A stretch of DNA of 64,000 nt, from NCBI RefSeq assembly GCF_004341035.1, contig NZ_SLXK01000018.1, positions 1 to 64,000 on the forward strand, written 5' to 3'. Below the pieces are notes generated by a model. It was not told the DNA's origin. It searched no databases and worked only from the letters and a program-made list of their open reading frames with translations. This DNA is from Scopulibacillus darangshiensis. GTDB taxonomy: Bacteria; Bacillota; Bacilli; Bacillales; Sporolactobacillaceae. This document shows positions 46,071 through 54,531 of the stretch, in pieces. How positions within the stretch are numbered: the first letter of the stretch is position 1; each line of letters begins with the position of its first letter. The translations under genes were made by a program, and so were the position numbers.

Positions 46071-47351
46071 CTATAATGTTGAAAATTGTTCTTCCTCAGT
46101 TGAACCCTTAAGAGCGGTGGTCGATGAGGTCCCGCCTGAGATCGTTTGCGAAACAGTATCGAAATAACCTGTTCCGACCTCTCGCTGATGTTTCGTTGCA
46201 GAATAGCCATGTTGCTCGCTTTTGAATTCTTTTTCTTGAAGTTCCGAATAGGCGGCCATGCCTTTGGTTTTATAATGGCGCGCCAGCTCAAACATGCCGT
46301 GATTAAGGGCATGGAAGCCAGCTAAAGTGACGAATTGGAATTTATAGCCCATTTTACCTAGTTCATTTTGGAAGCCTGCAATCGTCGTATCATCAAGCTT
46401 CTTTTTCCAGTTGAATGACGGCGAGCAGTTGTAAGCTAAAAGCTTTCCAGGGAACTTCTCATGTATGGCATCAGCAAATTTTTGCGCCTCTTCAAGATTC
46501 GGCTCCGATGTTTCGCACCAAATCATATCGGCATAGGGGGCATAAGCAAGCCCTCTTGCAATCGCTTGGTCGAGACCCGCTTTTGTACGGTAAAAGCCCT
46601 CAGCCGTCCGTTCGCCAGTCAGAAATTCATGGTCATAAGGATCAACATCGCTGGTTATTAGATTGGCCGCATTGGCATCTGTACGGGCGATAATCACAGT
46701 AGGAATATCCATGACATCTGCCGCTAACCTTGCAGATACTAAATGTTGAACTGCCTGCTGGGTAGGGAGCAGTACCTTGCCGCCAAGATGACCGCATTTT
46801 TTCTCAGAGGAAAGTTGGTCTTCAAAGTGAACGCCCGCAGCACCAGATTCGATCATTGATTTCATTAACTCAAAGACATTTAACGAGCCGCCAAAACCGG
46901 CTTCAGCATCCGCAACAATTGGAGCAAACCAATATGTCTCATTTTTTCCTTCGGCATGATCAATTTGATCGGCGCGCTGCAAGGCCTGATTTATACGCTT
47001 AACAACGTGAGGGACACTGTTGGCAGGATAGAGGCTTTGGTCAGGATACATTTGACCAGCGAGATTTGCATCGGCAGCAACTTGCCAGCCGCTCAAATAG
47101 ATCGCTTGCAAGCCGGCTTTTACCTGCTGGACAGCCTGATTGCCAGTTAAAGCACCTAGAGCATGGACATAATCCTCCTTATTAATAAGGTGCCACAAAC
47201 GTTCTGCTCCTAATTTGGCTAAAGTGTGTTCAATGGTAACCGAACCCCGGAGCCGCAGCACCTCTTCGATTGTATAAGGTCGGGTGATACCGTCCCAGCG
47301 TTTCGATTGCCATTGCTCTTTCAGTGCTCTTCCCTCATTTTGCTTTACCAT
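46071..47351 (-). CDS. aceA: Isocitrate lyase
   Basis: A 426-residue glyoxylate-shunt enzyme splitting isocitrate into succinate and glyoxylate. It carries the catalytic KKCGHLGG (Cys186), DAEAGFGG for Mg2+, ARTDANAA, and the NCSPSFNW substrate loop. I chose ATG 47351 with AAAGGAGG; an earlier in-frame start overlaps that site. No malate synthase gene is visible in the window. Confidence 0.95.
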   Translation of the reverse strand: MVKQNEGRALKEQWQSKRWDGITRPYTIEEVLRLRGSVTIEHTLAKLGAERLWHLINKEDYVHALGALTGNQAVQQVKAGLQAIYLSGWQVAADANLAGQMYPDQSLYPANSVPHVVKRINQALQRADQIDHAEGKNETYWFAPIVADAEAGFGGSLNVFELMKSMIESGAAGVHFEDQLSSEKKCGHLGGKVLLPTQQAVQHLVSARLAADVMDIPTVIIARTDANAANLITSDVDPYDHEFLTGERTAEGFYRTKAGLDQAIARGLAYAPYADMIWCETSEPNLEEAQKFADAIHEKFPGKLLAYNCSPSFNWKKKLDDTTIAGFQNELGKMGYKFQFVTLAGFHALNHGMFELARHYKTKGMAAYSELQEKEFKSEQHGYSATKHQREVGTGYFDTVSQTISGGTSSTTALKGSTEEEQFSTL

Positions 47352-47429
47352 AATATATTCCTCCTTTTGAAATGGTTCATGCAATCACTCATATCCTGGC
47401 AGTGTTAAGATGCTTTTTTGCTTACACTC

Positions 47430-47576
47430 TTAATCAATTCTTCCGTTTCCGCAGCATCGCGGGCAAATAACAACGCCATCATGACAGTAGTGGCTCGTGC
47501 ATTTTCCGTCCTTTTGCTTTTCTTGACACTTTCGACATTCAAGTTCACCGTTGCCATTGCAGGTTGGGCAGTTCAT
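47430..47576 (-). CDS. 48-residue DnaJ-type zinc-finger peptide
   Basis: Starts at ATG 47576, seven bases after a perfect AAGGAGG. It has two CxxCxGxG-type motifs (CPTCNGNG at residues 3-10 and CPRCCGNG at 38-45) plus CRKC, and further Cys/His, for nine cysteines in 48 residues. It resembles the zinc-binding centre of DnaJ and the anti-TRAP protein RtpA, but I cannot assign it to either. It stands upstream of aceA on the same strand, 78 bp away. Confidence 0.7.
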   Translation of the reverse strand: MNCPTCNGNGELECRKCQEKQKDGKCTSHYCHDGVVICPRCCGNGRID

Positions 47577-47860
47577 GGTAAAACCTCCTTATGATTTTTT
47601 GTGGCCTCTGTTGTAATACAGTAATTTTATTTGTTGCTACTATACTATAACAGCGAGCTCGTCTTCGTCAACACAAATTTCAGTATATTTTAAAATTTAG
47701 TGAGGGACATGGTGTAAGCAAGCTAAAAACCCTTTTATAGCAGCGTTTAGAAGAATTTAATAAAATTGTTTAACAAAGTTTTTTTAATATCTGTTATCTT
47801 AATTAAAATAAATTATTAATAGTTTTTTCCATCCATAATACACGTTTCAAGGCACTGTTG
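47577..47860. other. A/T-rich intergenic stretch, no gene seen
   Basis: Includes the promoter zone of the zinc-finger peptide (TATAGTATAGT on the minus strand near 47640-47660) and very A/T-rich sequence before the ABC-F promoter. No credible reading frame or hairpin with a T-run was seen. Confidence 0.5.
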
Positions 47861-47889
47861 TTGTTTAGAAATTTTAAACATGGTATAGT
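47861..47889 (+). promoter_or_regulatory. Promoter of the ABC-F leader
   Basis: TTGTTT (47861-47866), a 17-bp spacer and TATAGT (47884-47889), about 40 bp before the leader-peptide start. Confidence 0.5.
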
Positions 47890-47926
47890 ATGACTAATCA
47901 TATTCGAAAAGGAGTGAAGGTGGCGC

Positions 47927-47965
47927 ATGCAAAGATCCGTTGTTTTTCAAAGCGATTTGGCTTGA
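47927..47965 (+). CDS. Leader peptide of ABC-F gene
   Basis: A 12-codon ORF, MQRSVVFQSDLA, with AAAAGGAGTGAAGGTGG upstream. Its mRNA segment can pair with downstream leader sequence that precedes a terminator, which is the layout of ribosome-mediated attenuation. Confidence 0.6.
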   Translation: MQRSVVFQSDLA

Positions 47966-48074
47966 AATTGGTGAAGTCTGCCTTTTTTTAAAAAGCCAAT
48001 CGTTTTAACAGCGGATCACTTGCCCCATCTTTTCTTATAGGAGAAGGGAAAGCGTATTTTCGCTTTCCTTTTTT
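47934..48074 (+). promoter_or_regulatory. Attenuator: leader stem and terminator before ABC-F gene
   Basis: GATCCGTTGTT (47934-47944) pairs with AACAGCGGATC (48007-48017) and CGATTTGGCTT (47953-47963) with AAGCCAATCG (47993-48002). The terminator GGAAAGCG/CGCTTTCC with TTTTTT is at 48047-48074. The same AGCCAATCG also matches CGATTGGCT (48097-48105) nearer the gene start. Confidence 0.6.
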
Positions 48075-48133
48075 GCAGGTTTTTCTATGCTTGTTGCGAT
48101 TGGCTAACTATACAATCAAGGAGTGTAGAAAAA

Positions 48134-49672
48134 ATGAGCTTGATCCATGCGGATAATTTAACACATTCATTTGGAGATAAAGAAATATTTAAAAAGGTGG
48201 CTTTTCGTTTGCTAAATGGCGAGCATATTGGCCTTGTTGGTCCTAACGGCTCTGGAAAGTCAACATTATTAAAATTGCTGACAGGACGTTTGCTGGCAGA
48301 CAGCGGTTCCGTTACACTGCATCCTAAAATGACAATCGGGTATTTAGAACAGCATTATGATTTAACGGCGAATCTGACAATACGAGCCTTTTTACAAACA
48401 GCATTTGCTGACCTTTATCAAGCCAATAATGAGATGGAAGCTCTTGCGGCACAGATGGAAAGCAGCCTTGAGCAAAGGGTGCTGGATCGTTATGGCGAAC
48501 TCCAGGAATGTCTTATCCAGAATGACTTTTATTCTTTGGATATGAAAATTGAGAGCGTCGCCTCGGGATTAGGGCTGAAAGCTTTGGGGATGGATACGCC
48601 GGCGGTTAAATTAAGCGGCGGGCAAAGGACCAAGCTGTTGCTGGGTAAATTGTTATTGGAAGAACCCGATGTTTTACTGCTGGATGAACCAACAAACTAT
48701 TTAGATCCAGGACACATTAAATGGCTAACTCAGATGCTAAGGGATTACCCAAATGCTTTTATTTTAATTTCGCATGATACGGTATTTCTGAATGATGTCA
48801 TCAATGTTGTCTACCATTTGGAGCATCAAAAACTGATGAGATATCCTGGGAATTATGAACAATTTAATAAGTTGTATGACCAAAGGAAGCAGGAGCTTCA
48901 GCAAGCCTTCCAGAAACAGCAAAGGGAAATTCAGAAGCTGGAGGATTACGTCAGGAAAAACAAGGCGCGTGCTGCCACAGCAAAGCAAGCAAAGAGCCGT
49001 GAGAAAAGGCTCGAAAAAATAGAAAAAATAGACCGGCCGAAAGATCTTCCCAAACCCCGGTTTCACTTTTCGGTTGTCAAACAGCCTGTCCAAACGTTAC
49101 TAAAAACAAAGGATTTGGAGGTTGGTTATCGAAACTCTTTGCTGCCGCCGCTTAATCTTACTTTTAAGCGCGGTGAAAAAGCGGCGATTATCGGTCACAA
49201 CGGCATAGGCAAATCAACGTTGCTTAAAACACTTTTGGGAGAAATCCCTGCTATTAATGGCACCCTGTCGTTTGGGGACAGGGTTCACATAAGCTATTTT
49301 GAACAGCAGGCATTATCGTCTTCGTTAACGCCGCTGCAAATCATTGGGGATCGATACCCACAATATTCGGAGAAAGAAATCAGGCAAAAACTAGCCCAAT
49401 GCGGATTATTATCCAAGCATATCCACCAAGGCATAAATACATTAAGCGGGGGTGAAGAAACTAAAGTTCGTTTATGCAGGCTTATGCTTGAGCAAGGTAA
49501 TGTCCTTATTTTGGATGAACCGACAAACCATTTGGATGTTGATGCCAAGGCTTCATTACAAAAGGCGCTGCAGGCATACACCGGATCGGTCTTGCTCGTT
49601 TCCCATGAGGCAGACTTCTATGAAGATTGGGTCACAAAAGTTTGGGATATTGAAGAATGGACAAAACAATAA
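48134..49672 (+). CDS. ABC-F family ATP-binding protein (YfmM-like)
   Basis: A 512-residue soluble protein with two ABC domains: P-loops GPNGSGKST and GHNGIGKST, signatures LSGGQ and LSGGE, and Walker B LLLDEPTN and LILDEPTN. A basic coiled linker (about 240-310) joins them, so it is an ABC-F factor that acts on the ribosome, not a transporter. It resembles YfmM of bacilli. Some ABC-F proteins protect ribosomes from antibiotics. Ribosome site AAGGAG; a leader peptide and attenuator precede it, which suggests induction by ribosome-targeting drugs. Confidence 0.88.
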   Translation: MSLIHADNLTHSFGDKEIFKKVAFRLLNGEHIGLVGPNGSGKSTLLKLLTGRLLADSGSVTLHPKMTIGYLEQHYDLTANLTIRAFLQTAFADLYQANNEMEALAAQMESSLEQRVLDRYGELQECLIQNDFYSLDMKIESVASGLGLKALGMDTPAVKLSGGQRTKLLLGKLLLEEPDVLLLDEPTNYLDPGHIKWLTQMLRDYPNAFILISHDTVFLNDVINVVYHLEHQKLMRYPGNYEQFNKLYDQRKQELQQAFQKQQREIQKLEDYVRKNKARAATAKQAKSREKRLEKIEKIDRPKDLPKPRFHFSVVKQPVQTLLKTKDLEVGYRNSLLPPLNLTFKRGEKAAIIGHNGIGKSTLLKTLLGEIPAINGTLSFGDRVHISYFEQQALSSSLTPLQIIGDRYPQYSEKEIRQKLAQCGLLSKHIHQGINTLSGGEETKVRLCRLMLEQGNVLILDEPTNHLDVDAKASLQKALQAYTGSVLLVSHEADFYEDWVTKVWDIEEWTKQ

Positions 49673-49679
49673 TGAATCA

Positions 49680-49716
49680 TTAAAGCCGGGGCAGCTGTAC
49701 CCGGCTTTTAATTTTT
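49680..49716. terminator. Bidirectional terminator
   Basis: TTAAAGCCGGG and CCCGGCTTTTAA followed by TTTTT between convergent ABC-F and LysR genes. Confidence 0.85.
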
Positions 49717-50580
49717 CGGTATGAAATTCACTTCTTCTATAAAATCAACAAAGGCTGTTACAAGTTTTATCTCTAAAAATTCCTCATAATAGATCATCCA
49801 CGTTTTTCGAAGGATTGGGTCACCAGCTTTTGTCTCAATGTCGATACGATGAACATGATCTAAATCGTTCAGGATCATGCTTGGCATAATCGCATATCCC
49901 AACCCGTTGATGACCATATCTTTACATGTTTCCGCTTTGTCTACTTCCATGCTGATGAGCGGCGGCTGGGTAAAATGTGCTGACCACCAATGATCGATCA
50001 AACCTTTTAACATGTAGTCCGTATGATAATCAATCCTCGGGAGGCGGGGGAGGTCACTCAATTTAAAACTTTTTTTTGATACAACAGAAATGGTTTCCTC
50101 AAATAATAACCGCTGCTGTCCTTGCCAATTAACATTACCTCGGACAAAACCGATATGGACGTCCTGGTTATATGCCAGGTTTATGACATCTGCACTATGC
50201 GCCGTCGTCACCTTAAACTCAACGGCTGGATAACGTTCCTTAAAATGCTTTAATATGGTCGGCAGCTTGTAGTGTGTAAATGAATGGGATACACCTAACC
50301 TTAGGGTTCCCGAAATGTTTTCTCCCATATTTAATACCTTTTCCTTGATTTTACGCATGTTTAACAGCATATCATCCGCGCATTTTGCTAAATACTCGCC
50401 TTGAGGTGTAAATTGGACGCCGCGCCGGCCTCTATTAACGATTTTTACCCCAAATTCCCTTTCAATGTGCTGAAGGCGATTTGTTAAAGTGGGTTGGGAA
50501 ATATATAAACTCTGGGCTGTTTTCGTAATATTTTTCTTTTGATAGAGGAGTTGTAAAATATGCCAATCACGCTGATCCAT
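49708..50580 (-). CDS. LysR-family transcriptional regulator
   Basis: A 290-residue LysR protein: N-terminal winged helix (YQKKNITKTAQSLYISQPTLTNRLQHIE) and a C-terminal periplasmic-binding-like effector domain (TLRLGVSHSFTHYKLP, then GYAIMPSMI). It is divergent from the AbrB-family transporter gene at 50754, which it probably controls. The effector is unknown. No alternative start is better supported. Confidence 0.86.
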   Translation of the reverse strand: MDQRDWHILQLLYQKKNITKTAQSLYISQPTLTNRLQHIEREFGVKIVNRGRRGVQFTPQGEYLAKCADDMLLNMRKIKEKVLNMGENISGTLRLGVSHSFTHYKLPTILKHFKERYPAVEFKVTTAHSADVINLAYNQDVHIGFVRGNVNWQGQQRLLFEETISVVSKKSFKLSDLPRLPRIDYHTDYMLKGLIDHWWSAHFTQPPLISMEVDKAETCKDMVINGLGYAIMPSMILNDLDHVHRIDIETKAGDPILRKTWMIYYEEFLEIKLVTAFVDFIEEVNFIPKN

Positions 50581-50753
50581 ATAGGCCTCCCTTGGGAATT
50601 TAAGACATAGGAAATTATTATAGTTAATTATAAAAAAATGATATTTTACCTATTACAGAAAGTGTACTATATTTAATTGTGTTAGAAAATGATTTCGGAT
50701 CAATAAGTTCCCATAATCTAAACATCATTGTTTACAGGAAGAAGGTCTTTAAT

Positions 50754-51896
50754 ATGGGAAAAGTTAAAAGTATTATGTTGAATGTATGGTTTATTTTAAT
50801 AAGCAGTATTGGCGGTTATCTGTTCACTTTAGCAGGAATGTCAATTGGCTGGATGGTAGGTACATTGCTTTTTGCAGGAATACTCTCTTTTTGGCGCCCG
50901 GCTTTTTTGAAGCTTGGAAGCGGGCAAAAAGGGGCAAAGAACTATTGGCTTTTGATTGGTCAATTTATATTAGGTATTGAGTTAGGCCAAAAAATAAATG
51001 TATCGGTTTTAAGCACTTTTAAAGAAAACTGGCTGACAATTGCCATCATGCTACTATTGTCTATTATCTTTTCTTTGCTATCTGGGGTTGTTTTATGGAA
51101 GCTCGGAAAGACGGATATGCTGACGAGTTTCTTTGGCACAACCCCGGGCGGGCTTTCGGCCATGTCCGGTATTGCGGCAGAAGCCGGTGCTAACACAGCC
51201 GTCGTCAGTATTATTCAATTGATACGTGTCTTCCTTGTGGTTGGTACCATTCCAATGATGGTTTCCTTTTTGAGCCCCGGTCATTCCGCGCAAACAGCTG
51301 CCATGACTGAGCCCGCTTCGGCAGTCCATCAAGGCATGGCAACTCAATTAACATTGACCTTCATATTAGTCCTTGCTGCACTTGCAGGAAGGTATGCCGC
51401 TAAGCTTCTCAGATTCCCCGCACCATGGCTGCTTGGCAGTATGCTTGGTGTAGCAGTTATAAAGCCGCTTACAGAAGCGCTTGCGGGAGCTCCTGTATTT
51501 CCGTGGTGGCCCCATTGGTTCATTATTCTATCCCAAATATTCATCGGGGCATGCATTGGTTCTCGGCTAAACAAAGGTATGTTTAAGGGACTCGCGCGGG
51601 TTTTTATCGTCGGTCTGCTAGGATCAATCTGCTTTATCATCACAATGCTAGGATATGCCTATCTTGTATCGAAGGTCACAGGGATGAATTTAATCACTTC
51701 TATTTTGGCCTTTTCTCCAGGGGGAATTGCGGAAATGGCGACTACTTCCGTTGTGCTGCATGCGGATTCAACATTTGTTGTGGCAGTTCAAGTCCTAAGG
51801 GTTATGACAATTTGCTTGATTTTACCTCCGTTGTTTGGCTTTCTAACCCATCGCATCGATAAGAAAAAGCATGCGACATCTTATCATGTAAGTTAA
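50754..51896 (+). CDS. AbrB-family membrane transporter (COG3180)
   Basis: A 380-residue membrane protein with an internal duplication of about 150 residues: FGTTPGGLSAMSGIAAEAGANTAVVSIIQLIRV in the first half and SPGGIAEMATTSVVLHADSTFVVAVQVLRV in the second. This is the AbrB-duplication transporter family, unrelated to the AbrB regulator, with about ten helices; substrates are uncertain. I chose ATG 50754 with GAAGAAGG upstream. Confidence 0.82.
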   Translation: MGKVKSIMLNVWFILISSIGGYLFTLAGMSIGWMVGTLLFAGILSFWRPAFLKLGSGQKGAKNYWLLIGQFILGIELGQKINVSVLSTFKENWLTIAIMLLLSIIFSLLSGVVLWKLGKTDMLTSFFGTTPGGLSAMSGIAAEAGANTAVVSIIQLIRVFLVVGTIPMMVSFLSPGHSAQTAAMTEPASAVHQGMATQLTLTFILVLAALAGRYAAKLLRFPAPWLLGSMLGVAVIKPLTEALAGAPVFPWWPHWFIILSQIFIGACIGSRLNKGMFKGLARVFIVGLLGSICFIITMLGYAYLVSKVTGMNLITSILAFSPGGIAEMATTSVVLHADSTFVVAVQVLRVMTICLILPPLFGFLTHRIDKKKHATSYHVS

Positions 51897-51981
51897 TATT
51901 GGTACTGATTGTTAAGTAAAAAGTATGAATGACAAGGTTTTAATGTAAACTAAGGCTAGCTTGCAAAACGAAGGTGGCCGC

Positions 51982-52722
51982 ATGGAAAAATATTTTGCAT
52001 ATCATTATAAAGGTGAGCAATTTCACCTTTTTTCAAAAGAACATCTTATCACGTTACTGATTATTGGGTTGCTCGGAGTCATGTTATTAATCTTTCGAGT
52101 TTTATTAAGACATCGGGGCTTAGGCGAATGTATTAGATACTTGCTTGCCTTTTTGTTACTCGCAACCGAAGTTTGTCTCCAAATATGGTACGTGTCCTCA
52201 GGTGCTTGGTCCGTTCGATATGCTTTGCCGCTGCAGCTTAGCGATATCACCGTTCTCCTTACAATAATCATGCTGCTTACGAGAAGCGCAAATCTGTTTA
52301 AATTTTTGTATTTCGCAGGTTTGGGCAGTGCCATTCAGGCGATGTTGACGCCAGACTTAGGGATTTACTCATTTCCTCACTTTCGCTATATAGAATTTTT
52401 TGTATCGCATGGCGGGGCTTTTCTGTCTATTTTATTTATGGCTGCGGTTGAAAGGTATCACGTGTCAATCCGTTCTTTATGGATCACGGTGCTAATCGTA
52501 GACATATACGGTGCTATTGTGTTTTTTGTCAACCGCATGATAGATGCAAATTATTTGTACATCATGAAGAAACCAAAGGGACATTCTATTTTGGATTTCC
52601 TAGGCCCGTGGCCATGGTACATGTTATCGCTCGAAGCTGTGATGATTATCATTTTCTTTATTCTATATGCTCTGCTTAGGTTTTCAAGGAAATTAGAGGA
52701 AAATATAAAAGGTGCCTCCTAG
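51982..52722 (+). CDS. YwaF/TIGR02206-family membrane protein
   Basis: A 246-residue protein with about seven membrane helices and the YwaF signatures PLQLSDITVLLTI, the TPDLGIYSFPHFRYIEFFVSH loop, and a C-terminal LDFLGPWPWYMLSLE. The function is unknown. ATG 51982 follows GAAGGTGG; an in-frame TTG at 51961 is possible. Confidence 0.8.
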   Translation: MEKYFAYHYKGEQFHLFSKEHLITLLIIGLLGVMLLIFRVLLRHRGLGECIRYLLAFLLLATEVCLQIWYVSSGAWSVRYALPLQLSDITVLLTIIMLLTRSANLFKFLYFAGLGSAIQAMLTPDLGIYSFPHFRYIEFFVSHGGAFLSILFMAAVERYHVSIRSLWITVLIVDIYGAIVFFVNRMIDANYLYIMKKPKGHSILDFLGPWPWYMLSLEAVMIIIFFILYALLRFSRKLEENIKGAS

Positions 52723-52738
52723 GGCGCCTTTTATATTT
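52700..52738 (+). terminator. Intrinsic terminator
   Basis: AAAATATAAAAGG-TGCC pairs with GGCG-CCTTTTATATTTT, beginning before and spanning the ywaF-like stop codon. Confidence 0.85.
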
Positions 52739-52748
52739 TCCCTTTTTA

Positions 52749-52900
52749 AGTTAATAAGAAAGTATAAACTTTCTTACGCACATAAGTGCACTGGCTAAAG
52801 ACGTAACATCCTGTTACAACGCCAGTACTAGCACGTCCTGTGCATCGCAACTACGCCTCTGTCTTCACCAAAGGCTCGCCAATCGGCGAGTTTTCTTTAA
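52749..52900 (+). repeat. Interspersed modular repeat, copy 5 (A-C-D-E)
   Basis: Module B is absent. The A/C hairpin reads TAAGAAAGT/ACTTTCTTA, where other copies have TCAGAAAGT/ACTTTCTGA. The C to A change at 52756 is matched by G to T at 52775, keeping the pair. Modules D and E are complete. It lies before spoIIP. Confidence 0.88.
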
Positions 52901-52995
52901 ATGAAATCTTTCATTTTTAACATTTCTATTTATTTCTAGTCATTTTATAGACTTGCAGTCATAGAATTTATAAAAAGCTAAAAAAGGAAGATTCG

Positions 52996-54138
52996 ATGTT
53001 TATACCTTACTCCTCACAGCAGAAACCGATTTTTTTGAAACGTGCTATTGTGATGCTTCCTGTATTGATTTGTTTCCTGTTTATTGTTATCTCTTTACTG
53101 ACGGTAACGAAAATAAGCTATTATCTTTCATACCAAAATGTCAGCAAGGCTCTTCAGGCAATGAAAGCGGAGACAATGGTTGATTTCTTGGGTTGGGAAA
53201 ATCCTTATTTTAAGCAAGTCTTACCAGATGATCATCAGTCTGTTAGTCTTTCAAAGCTTTCATTTCAATCACTGACGAACATTAACTTTGGGGATACGAG
53301 AAGTTTGCTGGGAAATGAGCTTCCGGGTTTCTCGATTTTTGACACAGAAATTATTGTGGCTGGGGAAGGGACAAACTACTCGAACGTGCCAGTCGAATCC
53401 TCACCGCCGCTGGATTATCTATTAAAGGAAAAGAAAAAGGATAAAACGGATCATGATCAAGAGAAGCCAAAACCAGCCCCTGAAGACGTGAAAAATGGAA
53501 AGGTGTTTCTTTATTCAACACACAGCTATGAATCCTATCTTCCGATATTAGGATTAACCGGTGCGAAGGATGCTAACAAAGCGACAAGTACATCAAAGAA
53601 TATTCATATGGTTGATGAGATGTTTGCAAAAGCCTTGAAGGAGAGAGGTGTCAAAGCGGTAGCGGATCTGTCAAGTATGACAGAACTCCTTCGTAAGAAA
53701 AACTGGACGACAGCACAAGCATACGATGCTTCAAGGCCAATAGTCAAGGAAGCTATTAATAGCAATAAGGACTATAAGTTATTTATCGACGTTCATCGGG
53801 ATTCGTCGAGGAAAAAGGATACAACAGCACATATCAACAATAAACCGTTTGCCAGAGTGTCATTTGTTATCGGCAAGGAAAATCCATATTATAAAAAGAA
53901 TCTTGCGATAACCAATAAGCTTCATGACGATCTAAATAAATTGTATCCAGGTTTGTCAAAAGGTATCTTTGAGAAAAGGGGAACCGGCGTAAATGGCGTC
54001 TACAATCAGGACCTTTCACCTCACGTCATACTGATTGAAGTCGGCGGTGTAGATAATACGAAAGAGGAATTACAAAACACCATTGATGCATTAGCCAGGG
54101 TTGTGCAGGATTACTTGAAGAATGCTGACAAAGTCTAG
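52996..54138 (+). CDS. spoIIP: Stage II sporulation protein P
   Basis: A 380-residue membrane-anchored peptidoglycan hydrolase needed for septal thinning and engulfment with SpoIID and SpoIIM. One N-terminal helix (LPVLICFLFIVISLLTVT) anchors it. The catalytic amidase/endopeptidase region has STHSYESYLP, FIDVHRDSS and ILIEVGGVDN, as in SpoIIP. Unlike B. subtilis it is not next to gpr. AAAAGGAAG precedes the ATG. Confidence 0.92.
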   Translation: MFIPYSSQQKPIFLKRAIVMLPVLICFLFIVISLLTVTKISYYLSYQNVSKALQAMKAETMVDFLGWENPYFKQVLPDDHQSVSLSKLSFQSLTNINFGDTRSLLGNELPGFSIFDTEIIVAGEGTNYSNVPVESSPPLDYLLKEKKKDKTDHDQEKPKPAPEDVKNGKVFLYSTHSYESYLPILGLTGAKDANKATSTSKNIHMVDEMFAKALKERGVKAVADLSSMTELLRKKNWTTAQAYDASRPIVKEAINSNKDYKLFIDVHRDSSRKKDTTAHINNKPFARVSFVIGKENPYYKKNLAITNKLHDDLNKLYPGLSKGIFEKRGTGVNGVYNQDLSPHVILIEVGGVDNTKEELQNTIDALARVVQDYLKNADKV

Positions 54139-54241
54139 CCGACAAGAGCCCCATCTTTATTGTGTATGTGGTTAACCTATCCAAAACACCATGGCTTATC
54201 ATAAAATAGAAAGTATGCACGATGAATCAGGGGGGAAATCA

Positions 54242-54499
54242 ATGTCCGCTTATGACTTCTATACGATTTGCCTAGAAAATATAAATAAATCGGTAGAAAT
54301 CACATGTTACGACGGCACTGTCCATCGCGGGGTGTTGACGAGAGTGGATGAATCCAATGTTTACATTCAACCTTTTGATAAGGTGGGTGAGGAAGGCCCT
54401 ATGGATGACTCGGGGACCTTTGCATGGGGATGGGGACTCGGCCTTCCGGTTGCAGTGACGGCCATTGCCGCCATTGTAGCTTGGCCGTTTATATGGTAA
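54242..54499 (+). CDS. LSm-like small protein, copy 2
   Basis: An 85-residue paralogue of the protein at 45732. ENINKSVEITCYDGTVHRGVL, then TRVDESNVYIQPFD, aligns residue for residue with copy 1 over the Sm1-like stretch. Instead of a Gly-rich tail it ends in a hydrophobic helix (GLPVAVTAIAAIVAWPF), which may anchor it to the membrane. I chose ATG 54242 with CAGGGGGGAAA upstream. Confidence 0.6.
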   Translation: MSAYDFYTICLENINKSVEITCYDGTVHRGVLTRVDESNVYIQPFDKVGEEGPMDDSGTFAWGWGLGLPVAVTAIAAIVAWPFIW

Positions 54500-54531
54500 A
54501 GAAAACTCGCCGATTGGCGAGTTCTCTTTAT
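54500..54531. terminator. Bidirectional terminator with repeat-type stem
   Basis: AAAGAAAACTCGCC-GATT-GGCGAGTTCTCTTT. The stem is that of repeat module E, without the other modules. It serves both the LSm-like and convergent ltaS-like genes. Confidence 0.85.

Noticed and set aside
54500-54531. Extra repeat copy at the ltaS-like terminator, and at 15684
   Set aside because: These share just the CTCGCC/GGCGAG stem, which is an ordinary terminator, with no other modules.
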